Shown: in pieces, positions 1 through 7,608 of the stretch
Numbering within the stretch: position 1 is the stretch's first letter
Layout of the letters: every line of letters starts with the position of its first letter
Assembly: GCA_964472565.1 (NCBI GenBank)
Contig: CAYYNB010000019.1
Location: forward strand, 1 to 50,919
Reading direction: 5' to 3'
Source: DATAMF01 sp964472565
GTDB taxonomy: Bacteria > Chloroflexota > Anaerolineae > Aggregatilineales > Aggregatilineaceae
Length of the DNA stretch: 50,919 bases
Translations under genes and position numbers: made by a program
The notes under the pieces: model-generated
Seen by the model: only the letters and a program-made list of their open reading frames with translations
The model's database searches: none
Told to the model about the DNA's origin: nothing

Positions 1-160
1 CCGCTTCTGGTGTTTTGAACCTGAGAAGTTCAACAAAGGGTGGGTTTTGTAAAATTTGGTCGAAAAAGTCACCCCCCCTTGCTTTCGCTACAGGGAAAGG
101 CGGGAAACAGCGAACTCTCGTGCGTATTGGATTGTCAACGTGCAGGGTGTGTTAAGTCCA

Positions 161-220
161 GAATAGCACAAATGTTCAAATCTGTCATCACCATTCACCG
201 ACTAACTTGGATGGTGAACT
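161..220 (+). repeat. Left copy of a dispersed intergenic repeat (one 13-bp unit)
   Basis: This segment matches the reverse complement of 50697-50795 near the other end of the window. It has a shared outer flank starting GAATAGCACA, one copy of TTCACCGACTAAC (194-206) and a shared inner flank TTGGATGGTGAACT. The right copy carries four 13-bp units. Upstream, a run of seven C followed by TTG (72-81) also has its mirror image at the right edge. No coding capacity is evident in 1-240. Confidence 0.8.
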
Positions 221-240
221 TCGATGGTGAAACATAACTC

Positions 241-1734
241 CTATGGGCAGTTTAAAGTCTGATCGAGCCAGATAAGCGCGTCGTGGTGGGTCGTGATTTC
301 CCCAGCGGCCTGTAATTCGCGGAGTTGTTCGAGGATTTCACCGATACGCGGGCCGGGCGGCAGGCCAAAATGATCGAGCAGATACTGGCCGGTGATCAGC
401 GGGTGCGGATTGATACGGGTATCGGGATAGACAAAATAACTTTCGAGCAGCTTGTGTTCCATCTCCAGATAGGAAACCCACTGCTTTTGATCAATCGAAG
501 TGACGTAAGTCGCCAGATAGTCGGCCAGCGCCAACAAACAAATATCCACGCCCGCCGGTCCAACAGCACGCCAGAAGCGATAAATGGCGCGGGGACTCAG
601 CTTGTCGTTGTGTAGCCAGTGAGGGCGCATGTGGTGACGAATTACGTCATTAACGCGCCCAACCTCATCGTTGCTGAGGCGCAGCGCGACGGCCTGAGTC
701 TGAGCGATGCCGGCCCCTTGTTCGTGATGACTTAAAAAGCGCACACGCCCATCGTCCTGTACGGTACGGGTTGCGGGCTTGCCGATGTCGTGCAACAAGG
801 CTGTGAAGAGCAACAGCGCCCGGTGGGAACGGTTATTGGCCCACTCATGGCTGAGATGGGAAGCGATCTGCGAACGGAACGCATCCAGGGTCCAGGCGAT
901 GAGGCCAAACTGAAGATTGCCGGTCAGATTCTCGTCACGGTGGGGCGCAAACAGTTGAAAAATGGTCGATAGATGCCGGACGGCCAGCAGGGTATGGCCC
1001 CAGACATCAAGTTGATGGGGCGGCCCCTGTTGAACGGATAACATACTCGGCGAGGCCGGGACGATATGTTCGAGCAGGCCGAATCGCTGTAAAACGTCAA
1101 TGGAGGCGCTGGGATGGGGGCTGTCCAGAATCTGGAAGAACTCATCCCGAATCCGTTCGGGGGAGATATGAGCGAGTTGGGAAGCGTACTGCCGAATATG
1201 CTGGCGCGTCACCGGCTCAATCTGCATGCCAAACACCGCGCTGGCGCGGATGGCGCGACACATGCGAATGGGGTCGCTGGAAAGGGAGTCGGGGCGGCAT
1301 TCACGGATGCGGCGCGCGGTTAAATCGACTGTACCGCCCAGCGGATCGAGAAGCTGCTGGGGATCGGGCGCGAGACGGACGGCCATTGCATTCAAGGTGA
1401 GATCACGAAGCTGGAGATCGGTTAACAGATCTGCGCCTCGGAATTGGGCGACATCGATGGTCAGGGGCGCGTTGTCCCAGGAGATGATGGCGCGTCCTAC
1501 GCCACGTTCAGCGTCAAGCGAATAATACGCCCCACCAAAATGATTGGCGATATAACGCGCCAGGGGACGGCCATCGGTGGGGGTGGCGAGGTCCAGATCA
1601 TGCAGGGGGCGATGCAAGTAAGCATCACGAACGGCACCGCCCACAATATAAACTTCATCGGAAATAATCTGCGCTAAAACATTAACCAGCGGATGCCAAA
1701 CTAAGGGACGTGGGGGATCGATTGGCGTTAACAC
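241..1734 (-). CDS. cca: tRNA nucleotidyltransferase / poly(A) polymerase family protein with HD domain
   Basis: Class II nucleotidyltransferase that adds or repairs the 3' CCA end of tRNAs (full CCA or only part of it). The head domain shows GGAVRD and the metal-binding DLDLAT near residues 32-50, then RDLTLNAMA. A helical neck follows with the arginine-spaced DPIRMCRAIR typical of the family. The C-terminal half contains an HD phosphohydrolase motif (HDIGKP, H315/D316), as in many bacterial CCA enzymes. The 497-residue length fits the HD-containing subfamily. The start is a GTG that overlaps the hpt stop by 7 nt, with GGAGG just upstream, so the two genes are probably translationally coupled. 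CCA-adding and A-adding enzymes cannot be told apart by eye. Confidence 0.88.
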   Translation of the reverse strand: MLTPIDPPRPLVWHPLVNVLAQIISDEVYIVGGAVRDAYLHRPLHDLDLATPTDGRPLARYIANHFGGAYYSLDAERGVGRAIISWDNAPLTIDVAQFRGADLLTDLQLRDLTLNAMAVRLAPDPQQLLDPLGGTVDLTARRIRECRPDSLSSDPIRMCRAIRASAVFGMQIEPVTRQHIRQYASQLAHISPERIRDEFFQILDSPHPSASIDVLQRFGLLEHIVPASPSMLSVQQGPPHQLDVWGHTLLAVRHLSTIFQLFAPHRDENLTGNLQFGLIAWTLDAFRSQIASHLSHEWANNRSHRALLLFTALLHDIGKPATRTVQDDGRVRFLSHHEQGAGIAQTQAVALRLSNDEVGRVNDVIRHHMRPHWLHNDKLSPRAIYRFWRAVGPAGVDICLLALADYLATYVTSIDQKQWVSYLEMEHKLLESYFVYPDTRINPHPLITGQYLLDHFGLPPGPRIGEILEQLRELQAAGEITTHHDALIWLDQTLNCP

Positions 1735-2300
1735 CCATCCTCCCCGGCATAGGCAGAGGGGTTGCAGACGGCAACGAAGGGCAGATTACGAAATAACTCA
1801 TCCAGATCGAGGCCGTAGCCGAATACAAATTTATCGGGGATTTCAAAACCGATATAACCAAGCTGGATCGGCACTTTGCGGCGGCTGGGTTTGCTCAACA
1901 GGGTACAGATCTGGATGCTGGCGGGATGACGGGTGCCCAGCAGGTTGAGAATGTACTGGAGGGTGAATCCGCTATCGATAATGTCTTCAACAATAAGGAT
2001 ATGCTTACCGGCGATGTCCTGGCGCAAGTCGAGATCGATACGGACGCGGCCTGACGTTTCACGCGCGCCATCGCCATAGCTGGAGATAGACATAAAATCG
2101 ATTTGATGGGGCACGTCGATGTAGCGCATCAGATCGGTCATGAACATGACGCCGCCTTTGAGAATGCACACCAGCAGCAGCGGTTTTTTATTCGCATAGT
2201 CCTGTGTAATCTGCGCTCCTAATTCCCGAATACGAGCTTGAAGCGTGTCTTCATCGATCAACACTTCCTGAAGATAACGTTCATAAGGGTGAGTCATCAT
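1728..2300 (-). CDS. hpt: Hypoxanthine phosphoribosyltransferase
   Basis: Purine salvage enzyme converting hypoxanthine (and often guanine) with PRPP to IMP/GMP in the cytoplasm. It has the PRPP-binding loop VEDIIDSG (about residues 104-111, acidic pair E105/D106), the KGG loop after the second strand and the SSYG flexible-loop motif. At 190 residues it has normal family length. Two adjacent ATG codons are possible starts, preceded by GAGG. It overlaps cca by 7 nt downstream. A hairpin at 2325-2348 separates it from the gene upstream, so hpt-cca may be its own transcript. Confidence 0.93.
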   Translation of the reverse strand: MMTHPYERYLQEVLIDEDTLQARIRELGAQITQDYANKKPLLLVCILKGGVMFMTDLMRYIDVPHQIDFMSISSYGDGARETSGRVRIDLDLRQDIAGKHILIVEDIIDSGFTLQYILNLLGTRHPASIQICTLLSKPSRRKVPIQLGYIGFEIPDKFVFGYGLDLDELFRNLPFVAVCNPSAYAGEDGC

Positions 2301-2324
2301 GAGCCTCGATGGTTAAAATAAGAA

Positions 2325-2348
2325 CAGCCGCCGCATGTGCGACGGCTG
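2325..2348 (-). terminator. Hairpin with T-rich tail after the 2370-2945 gene
   Basis: CAGCCG...CGGCTG with an inner CGCA/TGCG extension folds into a GC-rich stem. Read on the minus strand it is followed by a T-rich stretch (TTCTTATTTT). It lies in the 69-nt gap between the helical unknown gene and hpt, which suits an intrinsic terminator. Confidence 0.6.
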
Positions 2349-2369
2349 GACAGGTCTAAACAGCCCATT

Positions 2370-2945
2370 TTAGTGGTGAAATGTGCCGGGTTGTTGATCA
2401 AAATTATTGGTATTCCAGTATTGGCGGGCGGTGGTCGCGTTCATGCCTTCCCACCAGTCGAGCACCAGACTATGCAGCCGGGTGGTGAGTTCAATATCAC
2501 TGTGGAGCTGGGCGGCCATTTGGAGCGAGGCGTCCACCATTTTACGCAATAATACTTTATCATCCTGTGTTAAACCGGTATTTTTTTGGTTCACAAAGTC
2601 TAAAAGGGTATCTATATTGAGGTGATGATAGGTGCTCAACATGGCGGGCGGGGCCAGCGGGGTAATATCGACACCATAGCTTTCGCTGAGGGTGCGCACG
2701 ACACGTTCACGCACATCAAAGTGATATTCCTGAAGAGACAACAAGCGCTGCTGCAAATCGTCCGCGAGTTCGCGGAGAAGCTGTAGACGAGGCGGGTTAT
2801 GAACAACCTGACGCTCGACAAATGCAATAAAAACCGATTCGTCGCCGTTGGTCAAGCACTGCTCAAACAGGTGCATAGCTTCCAAACGAAGACGATTTAG
2901 CTCTGCCAGTGAAAAAAGTCCGTGATCCATAGCTGCCTCAAACAT
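2370..2945 (-). CDS. Hypothetical all-helical protein
   Basis: 191 residues with no recognised family. The sequence is rich in Leu, Glu, Arg and His, without a signal peptide or membrane segment, and looks almost wholly alpha-helical. It ends in the polar tail GTFHH. The open frame extends further upstream, but the start was set at the ATG overlapping the DUF971 stop codon (ATGTTTGA) because GGAGG sits 6 nt before it. It is the last gene of a three-gene minus-strand unit with DUF971 and the helix-hairpin-helix protein. A PSI-BLAST search would be needed for a function. Confidence 0.6.
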   Translation of the reverse strand: MFEAAMDHGLFSLAELNRLRLEAMHLFEQCLTNGDESVFIAFVERQVVHNPPRLQLLRELADDLQQRLLSLQEYHFDVRERVVRTLSESYGVDITPLAPPAMLSTYHHLNIDTLLDFVNQKNTGLTQDDKVLLRKMVDASLQMAAQLHSDIELTTRLHSLVLDWWEGMNATTARQYWNTNNFDQQPGTFHH

Positions 2946-3273
2946 CGGTGTCCTCCACCGGGCATAAACGATAAAGGTAATCCCATGTATAAATCCCCGT
3001 GTTATGTCCATCACTCCAGGAGAACTGAAGGGCATAATTGCCGACTAACTGAATATTTTCCACATGATAATTGCCGATGGGAATTAGATCAAGCAAATTT
3101 TTGGGATCATGTTGGCGGCCCATGCCCTCATGCCCACCCCGGCATTCAACGCACGGGCAAGCCATCCGCAACGGACCCACCGGATAACGGCACATACGGC
3201 CATCGGACCATGTAATAATCAGAATGCCTGCACTTTGTTCCAGCGTGACTTGAGTGGGCGTTGGCGTGTTCAT
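2938..3273 (-). CDS. DUF971 (gamma-butyrobetaine hydroxylase-like N-terminal domain) protein
   Basis: 111-residue single-domain protein. It shows the DUF971 pattern: an SDG strand, then LR..CPC..CRGG with clustered cysteines around residues 39-46, and near the C terminus SWSDGHNTGIYTWDYL. In other bacteria such domains stand alone or are fused to Fe-S assembly ATPases or to the N terminus of gamma-butyrobetaine hydroxylase. A role as metal- or Fe-S-binding accessory is inferred, not shown here. Its start overlaps the stop of the upstream gene (ATGA) and its end overlaps the next start by 8 nt, so the three are probably co-translated. Confidence 0.82.
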   Translation of the reverse strand: MNTPTPTQVTLEQSAGILIITWSDGRMCRYPVGPLRMACPCVECRGGHEGMGRQHDPKNLLDLIPIGNYHVENIQLVGNYALQFSWSDGHNTGIYTWDYLYRLCPVEDTDV

Positions 3274-3701
3274 GCTTGGGCTAACCGGGCAGCCTGACCA
3301 ATCCAGTCCCGCTCGCGAATACGCTGGGCGGTGACAGTGACATGCGCTGCCAAACGCGCCGCTAAATCATCCGGGTTCTGTTTTGCCAACTGGGCATAGT
3401 GGGTGATGCCCACCGTGTGGAGTGCTGCGGCATAACGGGGGCCGATCCCTTTTATTTGGGTGAAATCGTCGCCAGCAGGCGCAGCAGAGCCATCTTCCGG
3501 CGCGGCGTCGTCCACGTCGTCCAAGACTTCACGTGGCAGCACAATCTGAGCAACCGCCGCCGATTCATCCGCATAACTTTTGATGATCGTCGCTGCGCCG
3601 TTCGGATCACGCTTCTTATCCCGAAGGAGCAGCCAGCCTACAATCGCGCTGGCACTTAATCCCGCGCCCAGCACTGCTAAATTGCGCACCGTTTTAAACA
3701 T
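3270..3701 (-). CDS. Membrane-anchored helix-hairpin-helix protein
   Basis: 143 residues. An N-terminal hydrophobic helix (about residues 8-27, ending LLLRDKK) anchors the protein. A low-complexity acidic/Ala-rich linker follows. The C-terminal part carries a helix-hairpin-helix fold signature, IKGIGPRYAAALHTVGI, as found in DUF4332-like and DNA-binding HhH proteins. Whether it contacts DNA or another partner is unknown. It is the first gene of the minus-strand trio ending at 2370. A TATAAT on the minus strand (plus coordinates 3763-3768) lies about 60 nt upstream, with only a weak -35. Confidence 0.72.
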   Translation of the reverse strand: MFKTVRNLAVLGAGLSASAIVGWLLLRDKKRDPNGAATIIKSYADESAAVAQIVLPREVLDDVDDAAPEDGSAAPAGDDFTQIKGIGPRYAAALHTVGITHYAQLAKQNPDDLAARLAAHVTVTAQRIRERDWIGQAARLAQA

Positions 3702-3762
3702 GGACTCATCTCACTTTTGCCGTGTGTAAAAATCGTAAGTCTCTATTCACAAATTACCATAG

Positions 3763-3768
3763 ATTATA
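3763..3768 (-). promoter_or_regulatory. Probable -10 box for the minus-strand trio
   Basis: A perfect TATAAT on the minus strand lies about 60 nt ahead of the HhH gene start. No good -35 hexamer is seen at 16-18 bp, so this is only a partial promoter match. Confidence 0.4.
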
Positions 3769-3800
3769 TCAACCGACAATATTTGTTCACCAATTGCTGG

Positions 3801-3835
3801 CACCTTGCAACACCCATACAAGGTGTAAGCACCTT
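3801..3835. promoter_or_regulatory. Possible operator: CACCTT repeats in the divergent spacer
   Basis: CACCTTG (3801-3807) is inverted as CAAGGTG (3819-3825), and a third CACCTT is at 3830-3835. The cluster lies between the divergent promoters of the HhH trio and the SARP gene, so it could bind a regulator of either. Confidence 0.35.
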
Positions 3836-3887
3836 AAGGATTAAAAACAACACGGCGTGTAAGTCAGAAATACGTGCTCCTTAGCAG

Positions 3888-3916
3888 TTGACTTATCGGA
3901 TTGTTCCAGTTATACT
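3888..3916 (+). promoter_or_regulatory. Near-consensus sigma-70 promoter of the SARP gene
   Basis: TTGACT at 3888-3893, a 17-bp spacer and TATACT at 3911-3916. The predicted transcription start near 3923 leaves a leader of about 38 nt before the ATG at 3961. This excludes the upstream TTG at 3901 as start. Confidence 0.75.
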
Positions 3917-3960
3917 TTGTTCATCTCTTTTGTGCAGACAATACAAAGGAATTCAGTACG

Positions 3961-5232
3961 ATGGAACTGAATAGTTTAATAGAACGATCTTATCAAACGT
4001 TTAAAGAGCGCACACGTGACGCGAGTGTCGTTCTGTTTCACCCCCGGAGCCGTTACCGCTCGGTTCTGGTCGCTCAGCTTATGAATGAGCCTGACATGCA
4101 AGTTTTTTATTATGCCATGGGGCCAGACGACGTTAATATTCATTCTTTTCTTTCCGGCATCAGCCATGATCTCGCGAATCAGCACCCCACATTTGGGCGG
4201 TATCTCAACCAGATTCATTTTGAAACTCAAAATGACTTTCATGCCCTGCTCGAAGCCTTTATCGCTGATCTGCATGATTTGAGCGATGAACCATTTTTAC
4301 TCATTCTGGATGAGTATGATCGTACGGATGGCGCGGACGATCTTCAGGCGTTCGTGGAGCGCGTGATCGTTAACCTGCCCGCGCAATGCCAGATGGTGTT
4401 GAACAGCCGCACGCTGCCGCGTCTGCCCTGGGTTTCGCTGATCGCCCAAAAGAAGGCCGTGATTCTTGAAGATGATCAGGTTGTGTCGGGAAACTTCTAC
4501 GATATGCGGGGCGACGGTCATCCCAAGCTGGAAGTCTATGCGTTAGGTCCCGGATACGTGCTGCTCAATGGAGAGCCGATTGATACGTGGGAAGGCCATC
4601 TGCCACGTCTGCTGTTCTTCTTCGCGCTGGATCGCCCGGTTGTGACCCGTTCTGAAATCTGCCAGGCGTTCTGGCCGGACCTGGACAACGATCAGGCGGT
4701 GAATGTGTTTCATGTGACCAAGCGGCGGCTGCACAAGGCACTCGATTTTGATGTGCTGGTGCATGACGGCGGCTATTACCGCGTGAATCCTGAAATTGCA
4801 GTGTATTACGATATCATGCAATTCGTGGGCGCACTGGTCAAGGGACGCTCACCAGAGCGCGCGGATAAAGCGGCTCTGTGGCAGGAAGCGATTGATCTGT
4901 ATCGTGGGCCGTTCCTCCAGGGACACAGCGATAGCTGGATCGTGGAGCGCCGCCGGGATTACCAAACCGGATACCTGGAAGCCCTCAGCGAGATGGCAAA
5001 GATTCGCCTGCAAGAAGGACGCCAGGAACACGCGCTCGGACTGCTGCTGCGCGCCGTGAACGAAAATGATCGCTACGAGCCGATCCACCGCCAGATCATG
5101 CAGCTTTATGCAGACCTGGGACGGCGCAGTGAAGCCGCCGCGCATTATCAGAAGCTGGTCGAAAAGCTGCGCAGCGACAACCGCGAACCGGATGCCCAAA
5201 CCCAGCAGTTGTACCAATCGATTATGTCGTAA
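3961..5232 (+). CDS. SARP/BTAD-type transcriptional regulator with degenerate NTPase N terminus
   Basis: 423 residues. Residues 1-165 resemble the core of a MalT/STAND ATPase: a Walker B-like FLLILDEYDR is present, but the Walker A position reads FHPRSRYRS, without a GKT/S lysine. Residues about 195-290 form an OmpR-type winged helix (FFFALDRP..TRSEICQAFWP, then VTKRRLHKAL). Residues about 300-420 form a helical bacterial transcriptional activator domain with TPR character. ATG 3961 has AAAGGA upstream. It probably acts as a DNA-binding activator whose NTPase-like part is a structural sensor. It is monocistronic, between its own promoter and a terminator at 5240-5266. Confidence 0.8.
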   Translation: MELNSLIERSYQTFKERTRDASVVLFHPRSRYRSVLVAQLMNEPDMQVFYYAMGPDDVNIHSFLSGISHDLANQHPTFGRYLNQIHFETQNDFHALLEAFIADLHDLSDEPFLLILDEYDRTDGADDLQAFVERVIVNLPAQCQMVLNSRTLPRLPWVSLIAQKKAVILEDDQVVSGNFYDMRGDGHPKLEVYALGPGYVLLNGEPIDTWEGHLPRLLFFFALDRPVVTRSEICQAFWPDLDNDQAVNVFHVTKRRLHKALDFDVLVHDGGYYRVNPEIAVYYDIMQFVGALVKGRSPERADKAALWQEAIDLYRGPFLQGHSDSWIVERRRDYQTGYLEALSEMAKIRLQEGRQEHALGLLLRAVNENDRYEPIHRQIMQLYADLGRRSEAAAHYQKLVEKLRSDNREPDAQTQQLYQSIMS

Positions 5233-5239
5233 GGAATTC

Positions 5240-5266
5240 AAAAGCCCGCCGGAAAAGCGGGCTTTT
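5240..5266 (+). terminator. Rho-independent terminator of the SARP gene
   Basis: AAAAGCCCGC (5240-5249) pairs with GCGGGCTTTT (5257-5266), and the T-run continues. It begins 8 nt after the SARP stop codon. Confidence 0.88.
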
Positions 5267-5271
5267 TGCTG

Positions 5272-5344
5272 CGCCCCTAGGGGGAATCGAACCCACGACC
5301 AACCGCTTAGAAGGCGGCTGCTCTATCCACTGAGCTACAGGGGC
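5272..5344 (-). tRNA. tRNA-Arg (anticodon TCT)
   Basis: On the minus strand the 73-nt sequence folds as a cloverleaf. The acceptor GCCCCTG pairs with TAGGGGC, the D arm is GCTC/GAGC, the anticodon stem is GCCGC/GCGGT with loop CTTCTAA, and the T arm carries TTCGATT. Anticodon TCT reads AGA/AGG. The discriminator base is G and CCA is not encoded. One T-stem mismatch is visible. It has its own promoter at 5366-5394. Confidence 0.95.
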
Positions 5345-5365
5345 CGACACTGAACATTGCTGATC

Positions 5366-5394
5366 ATTGTAAAAATAGGGCTGACACCTGTCAA
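5366..5394 (-). promoter_or_regulatory. Promoter of tRNA-Arg(TCT)
   Basis: On the minus strand, TTGACA (plus 5389-5394), a 17-bp spacer and TACAAT (plus 5366-5371). The start point falls about 15 nt before the tRNA 5' end. The -35 box lies inside the terminator-like hairpin of the upstream gene. Confidence 0.82.
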
Positions 5395-5400
5395 GCCCTA
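5375..5400 (-). terminator. Terminator hairpin after the 5398-5835 gene
   Basis: On the minus strand AGGGC...TGACA is followed by TGTCAGCCCT and then ATTTTT. It starts at the stop codon of the 145-residue unknown and contains the -35 box of the tRNA-Arg promoter. Confidence 0.6.
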
Positions 5401-5835
5401 TTCAATGATGGGACGAATTCCTTTATACACCGTGCCACCTGCCAGCGTGCGTAAGATGGTGGTTGGCTGACGCCCGGTACGTTCGCCTAATTCAACCGGT
5501 GTCAGCGGCACATTCGAATTGGCGAGGAAAACACGGAAGACCGCATCCACGAGCGAGGTCTGAGGCGAAATAAAATCGGGCTGCTGGCTGGCATCCTGCA
5601 AGGCGCGCTGAAGGGCGTCAACCTTGCGTACTTCAGCCGTCACCGGGTCGATCCAATCGGTTTCCTCGGTTTCACGATGTTCCGTGAAAAAAGCACGTTG
5701 TTCGGACGACAGGTGACTGAGCAGATAGACACGCAGTTCTTGTTCTGCGCGTTCCCACCAACTGTAGTCGATGTGGAACTTTGTTTCGAGAGTCGGTTTG
5801 ATCCGCCGACTAGCCGTACTAGCCGATGTAGTCAC
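5398..5835 (-). CDS. Hypothetical protein with C-terminal helix-turn-helix-like segment
   Basis: 145 residues, family not recognised. The N-terminal half (TKFHIDYSWWERAEQELR, then a helical YLLSHLSSEQRAFF) is soluble and charged. The C-terminal 50 residues (VPLTPVELGERTGRQPTTILRTL) look like a winged-helix or HTH DNA-binding segment. The start is a GTG with GGAAGGA 6 nt upstream. It lies 20 nt after the 522-residue unknown and is surely cotranscribed with it. Both proteins carry an HTH-like part, so they may form a two-component DNA-associated unit. That is inference only. Confidence 0.62.
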   Translation of the reverse strand: MTTSASTASRRIKPTLETKFHIDYSWWERAEQELRVYLLSHLSSEQRAFFTEHRETEETDWIDPVTAEVRKVDALQRALQDASQQPDFISPQTSLVDAVFRVFLANSNVPLTPVELGERTGRQPTTILRTLAGGTVYKGIRPIIE

Positions 5836-5855
5836 GAGTCATCCTTCCTAAGCGA

Positions 5856-7424
5856 TTAAGTCAGACGCCAATAGGGGCCGCCAACATGTTCAAACTCCGG
5901 GCGTGTTGCCAGCGTTGAGAAGATGGGGCCGGGCGGACAACGGCGAATCACGTTGACCGCGCTGTAGAGCGTTTTAGCGTGAACGGTATGCTGCGGTGTC
6001 AAACGCGATAATTCGGACATCAGATCGCGCATTAACTCAAAGAGGCCGGTTTCCCGATTGGTCGTCGGAATCCACAACGCATCCACGCCTTTCAAATCAT
6101 CCGCGCCTAAGACCATAAGTTCGTCGTAATCGGCACCGATGGAACGCTTGTGGTTTTCAAAGTGCAGCTTGTTATCGCTGCCGGGGACCGCCAAACGGAT
6201 CCATTCGGTATGGGGGCGATGGTTGACGAAATCGATAATCACGCGGGCGGGGTCATCTGTCCGGCGAATGGTGAGATAGACGCCGACAGGAAGTTTATAA
6301 CGGCGGTAAAAATCAGCCAAGCCATATACATAACGGTGTTCACGAACAACCCACCCGACGATCTCGTCGTTCGTCTGCCCATCCACGAAGGTCACTAAAA
6401 CGCGGGGCGCTTCATAGGCGGTGGGGAACAGATGACGCAAGCGTGAGTTCAGCGGCAGCGTTCCTACGCGGCGATGGGGAAAGATCAGGCTGAAAGTTAC
6501 TGAATCAGCAGGTTTGGTCGGAGAACGGAGATTGGAGAGTTCATCGTCAATCTCATACTCCAGAGACGCCATTTCATCACTTAACGCCTGCCAGTCATAG
6601 TCCATCGTCTGGTACTTGAGCTGTTCGGGAACAACCGTCACCTCGGAGGGTTCCATCTCGCGCAAATACCACAACACTTTGCCCGCCGGACCAACTTCAT
6701 CAAAACGCTTATCATTGAACAAGGCGTAGTCTAAGGAGAACGTTTGCAGGCGGGGGTTGATCTCTTTGGGAAGATCAATTTCCTTCAGAATGGAAGGCGT
6801 ATCCAACGGGCCGCCCTCGTGCATGACCAGCACCGCCTCGGCCAAGTGAAGATGGGCGATGCCGACATCGGCCAGCAGCGACCGAAGGAAATAACGGCTG
6901 GCGAAGTAGACAATATCCTCTTCTTCGCGCAAGCGTTCTTCGACTAAATAAATGATGTCGTTACCATATTCCTGCATAATGGTATCGACATCAACCGGCT
7001 TCTCGTCCAGGACTTCGACGCCCTCAATGTTGAGTTGATGGGGGGCCTGCAATCCGCTGGCAAATTCACGTGTATCGCCGCCACTAAAACTGACCTGGAT
7101 GACTGTGAAGGGGCCAAATTCCGGATTATTGCCAGGACGTTCAGCGACGATTTCCCCCATTTTGTAACCCAGCGCGGGGAAAAAGAGTTGTTGCCCGATG
7201 CCATAGGAATTCTTGGGCTGGAAAATATCGCCTCGCTCGATTCGACGGCGAAGCGCGGTGACCTCTTGCTCGACCCGGTGTTGAACCACGCGGCGAGCAA
7301 TTTCGTGGCTGGAGAGCGGGGTTTCTTCTTCGAGAAAGATATTGAAGATATACTCCATATCTTCATTCGTGATCTCGAATTTTTCCGTCCAGTATTGTTC
7401 GGTCTCAGTTTGGAAGTGCAGCAA
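5856..7424 (-). CDS. Large hypothetical protein, partner of the 145-residue unknown
   Basis: 522 residues, no recognised family and no membrane segment or signal. The first 90 residues (EEETPLSSHEIARRVVQHRVEQEVTALRRR split over two helices) look like a winged-helix domain. A beta-rich middle follows, with FFPALGYKMGEIV and FGPFTVIQVSF. The C-terminal 250 residues are mixed alpha/beta, including HRRVGTLPLNSRLRHLFP and an acidic IVGWVVREHRYVYGL. The annotated start is TTG at 7424 after AGGT. The next in-frame Met is residue 23, so the N terminus is uncertain. The conserved look and tight pairing with the downstream gene argue that it is a real, lineage-restricted system. Confidence 0.68.
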   Translation of the reverse strand: MLHFQTETEQYWTEKFEITNEDMEYIFNIFLEEETPLSSHEIARRVVQHRVEQEVTALRRRIERGDIFQPKNSYGIGQQLFFPALGYKMGEIVAERPGNNPEFGPFTVIQVSFSGGDTREFASGLQAPHQLNIEGVEVLDEKPVDVDTIMQEYGNDIIYLVEERLREEEDIVYFASRYFLRSLLADVGIAHLHLAEAVLVMHEGGPLDTPSILKEIDLPKEINPRLQTFSLDYALFNDKRFDEVGPAGKVLWYLREMEPSEVTVVPEQLKYQTMDYDWQALSDEMASLEYEIDDELSNLRSPTKPADSVTFSLIFPHRRVGTLPLNSRLRHLFPTAYEAPRVLVTFVDGQTNDEIVGWVVREHRYVYGLADFYRRYKLPVGVYLTIRRTDDPARVIIDFVNHRPHTEWIRLAVPGSDNKLHFENHKRSIGADYDELMVLGADDLKGVDALWIPTTNRETGLFELMRDLMSELSRLTPQHTVHAKTLYSAVNVIRRCPPGPIFSTLATRPEFEHVGGPYWRLT

Positions 7425-7569
7425 GGGTTTTACCTGTAGGAACTTAGGTTGCTATTCGGTTGGTTATTATAAGCAAATGAGGCGCATGTGGCAAGGAGTA
7501 GGGTTAAATTTCATAAAATTTCACATAGTCATGAAAGAAAAAATCAACTTTAATATAAAAGGCATTTGA

Positions 7570-7575
7570 TATAAT
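7570..7575 (+). promoter_or_regulatory. -10 box of the aconitase promoter
   Basis: A perfect TATAAT lies 34 nt before the acnA start codon, in an AT-rich spacer. No clear -35 hexamer is found at 16-18 bp, so an activator may be needed. Confidence 0.55.
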
Positions 7576-7608
7576 CTGCATGACAGAAGCACACAAAGGA
7601 AAACCAGG

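Noticed and set aside
40..237. 65-codon open frame at the left edge
   Set aside because: It runs through the dispersed repeat, has no SD and shows no protein-like composition.
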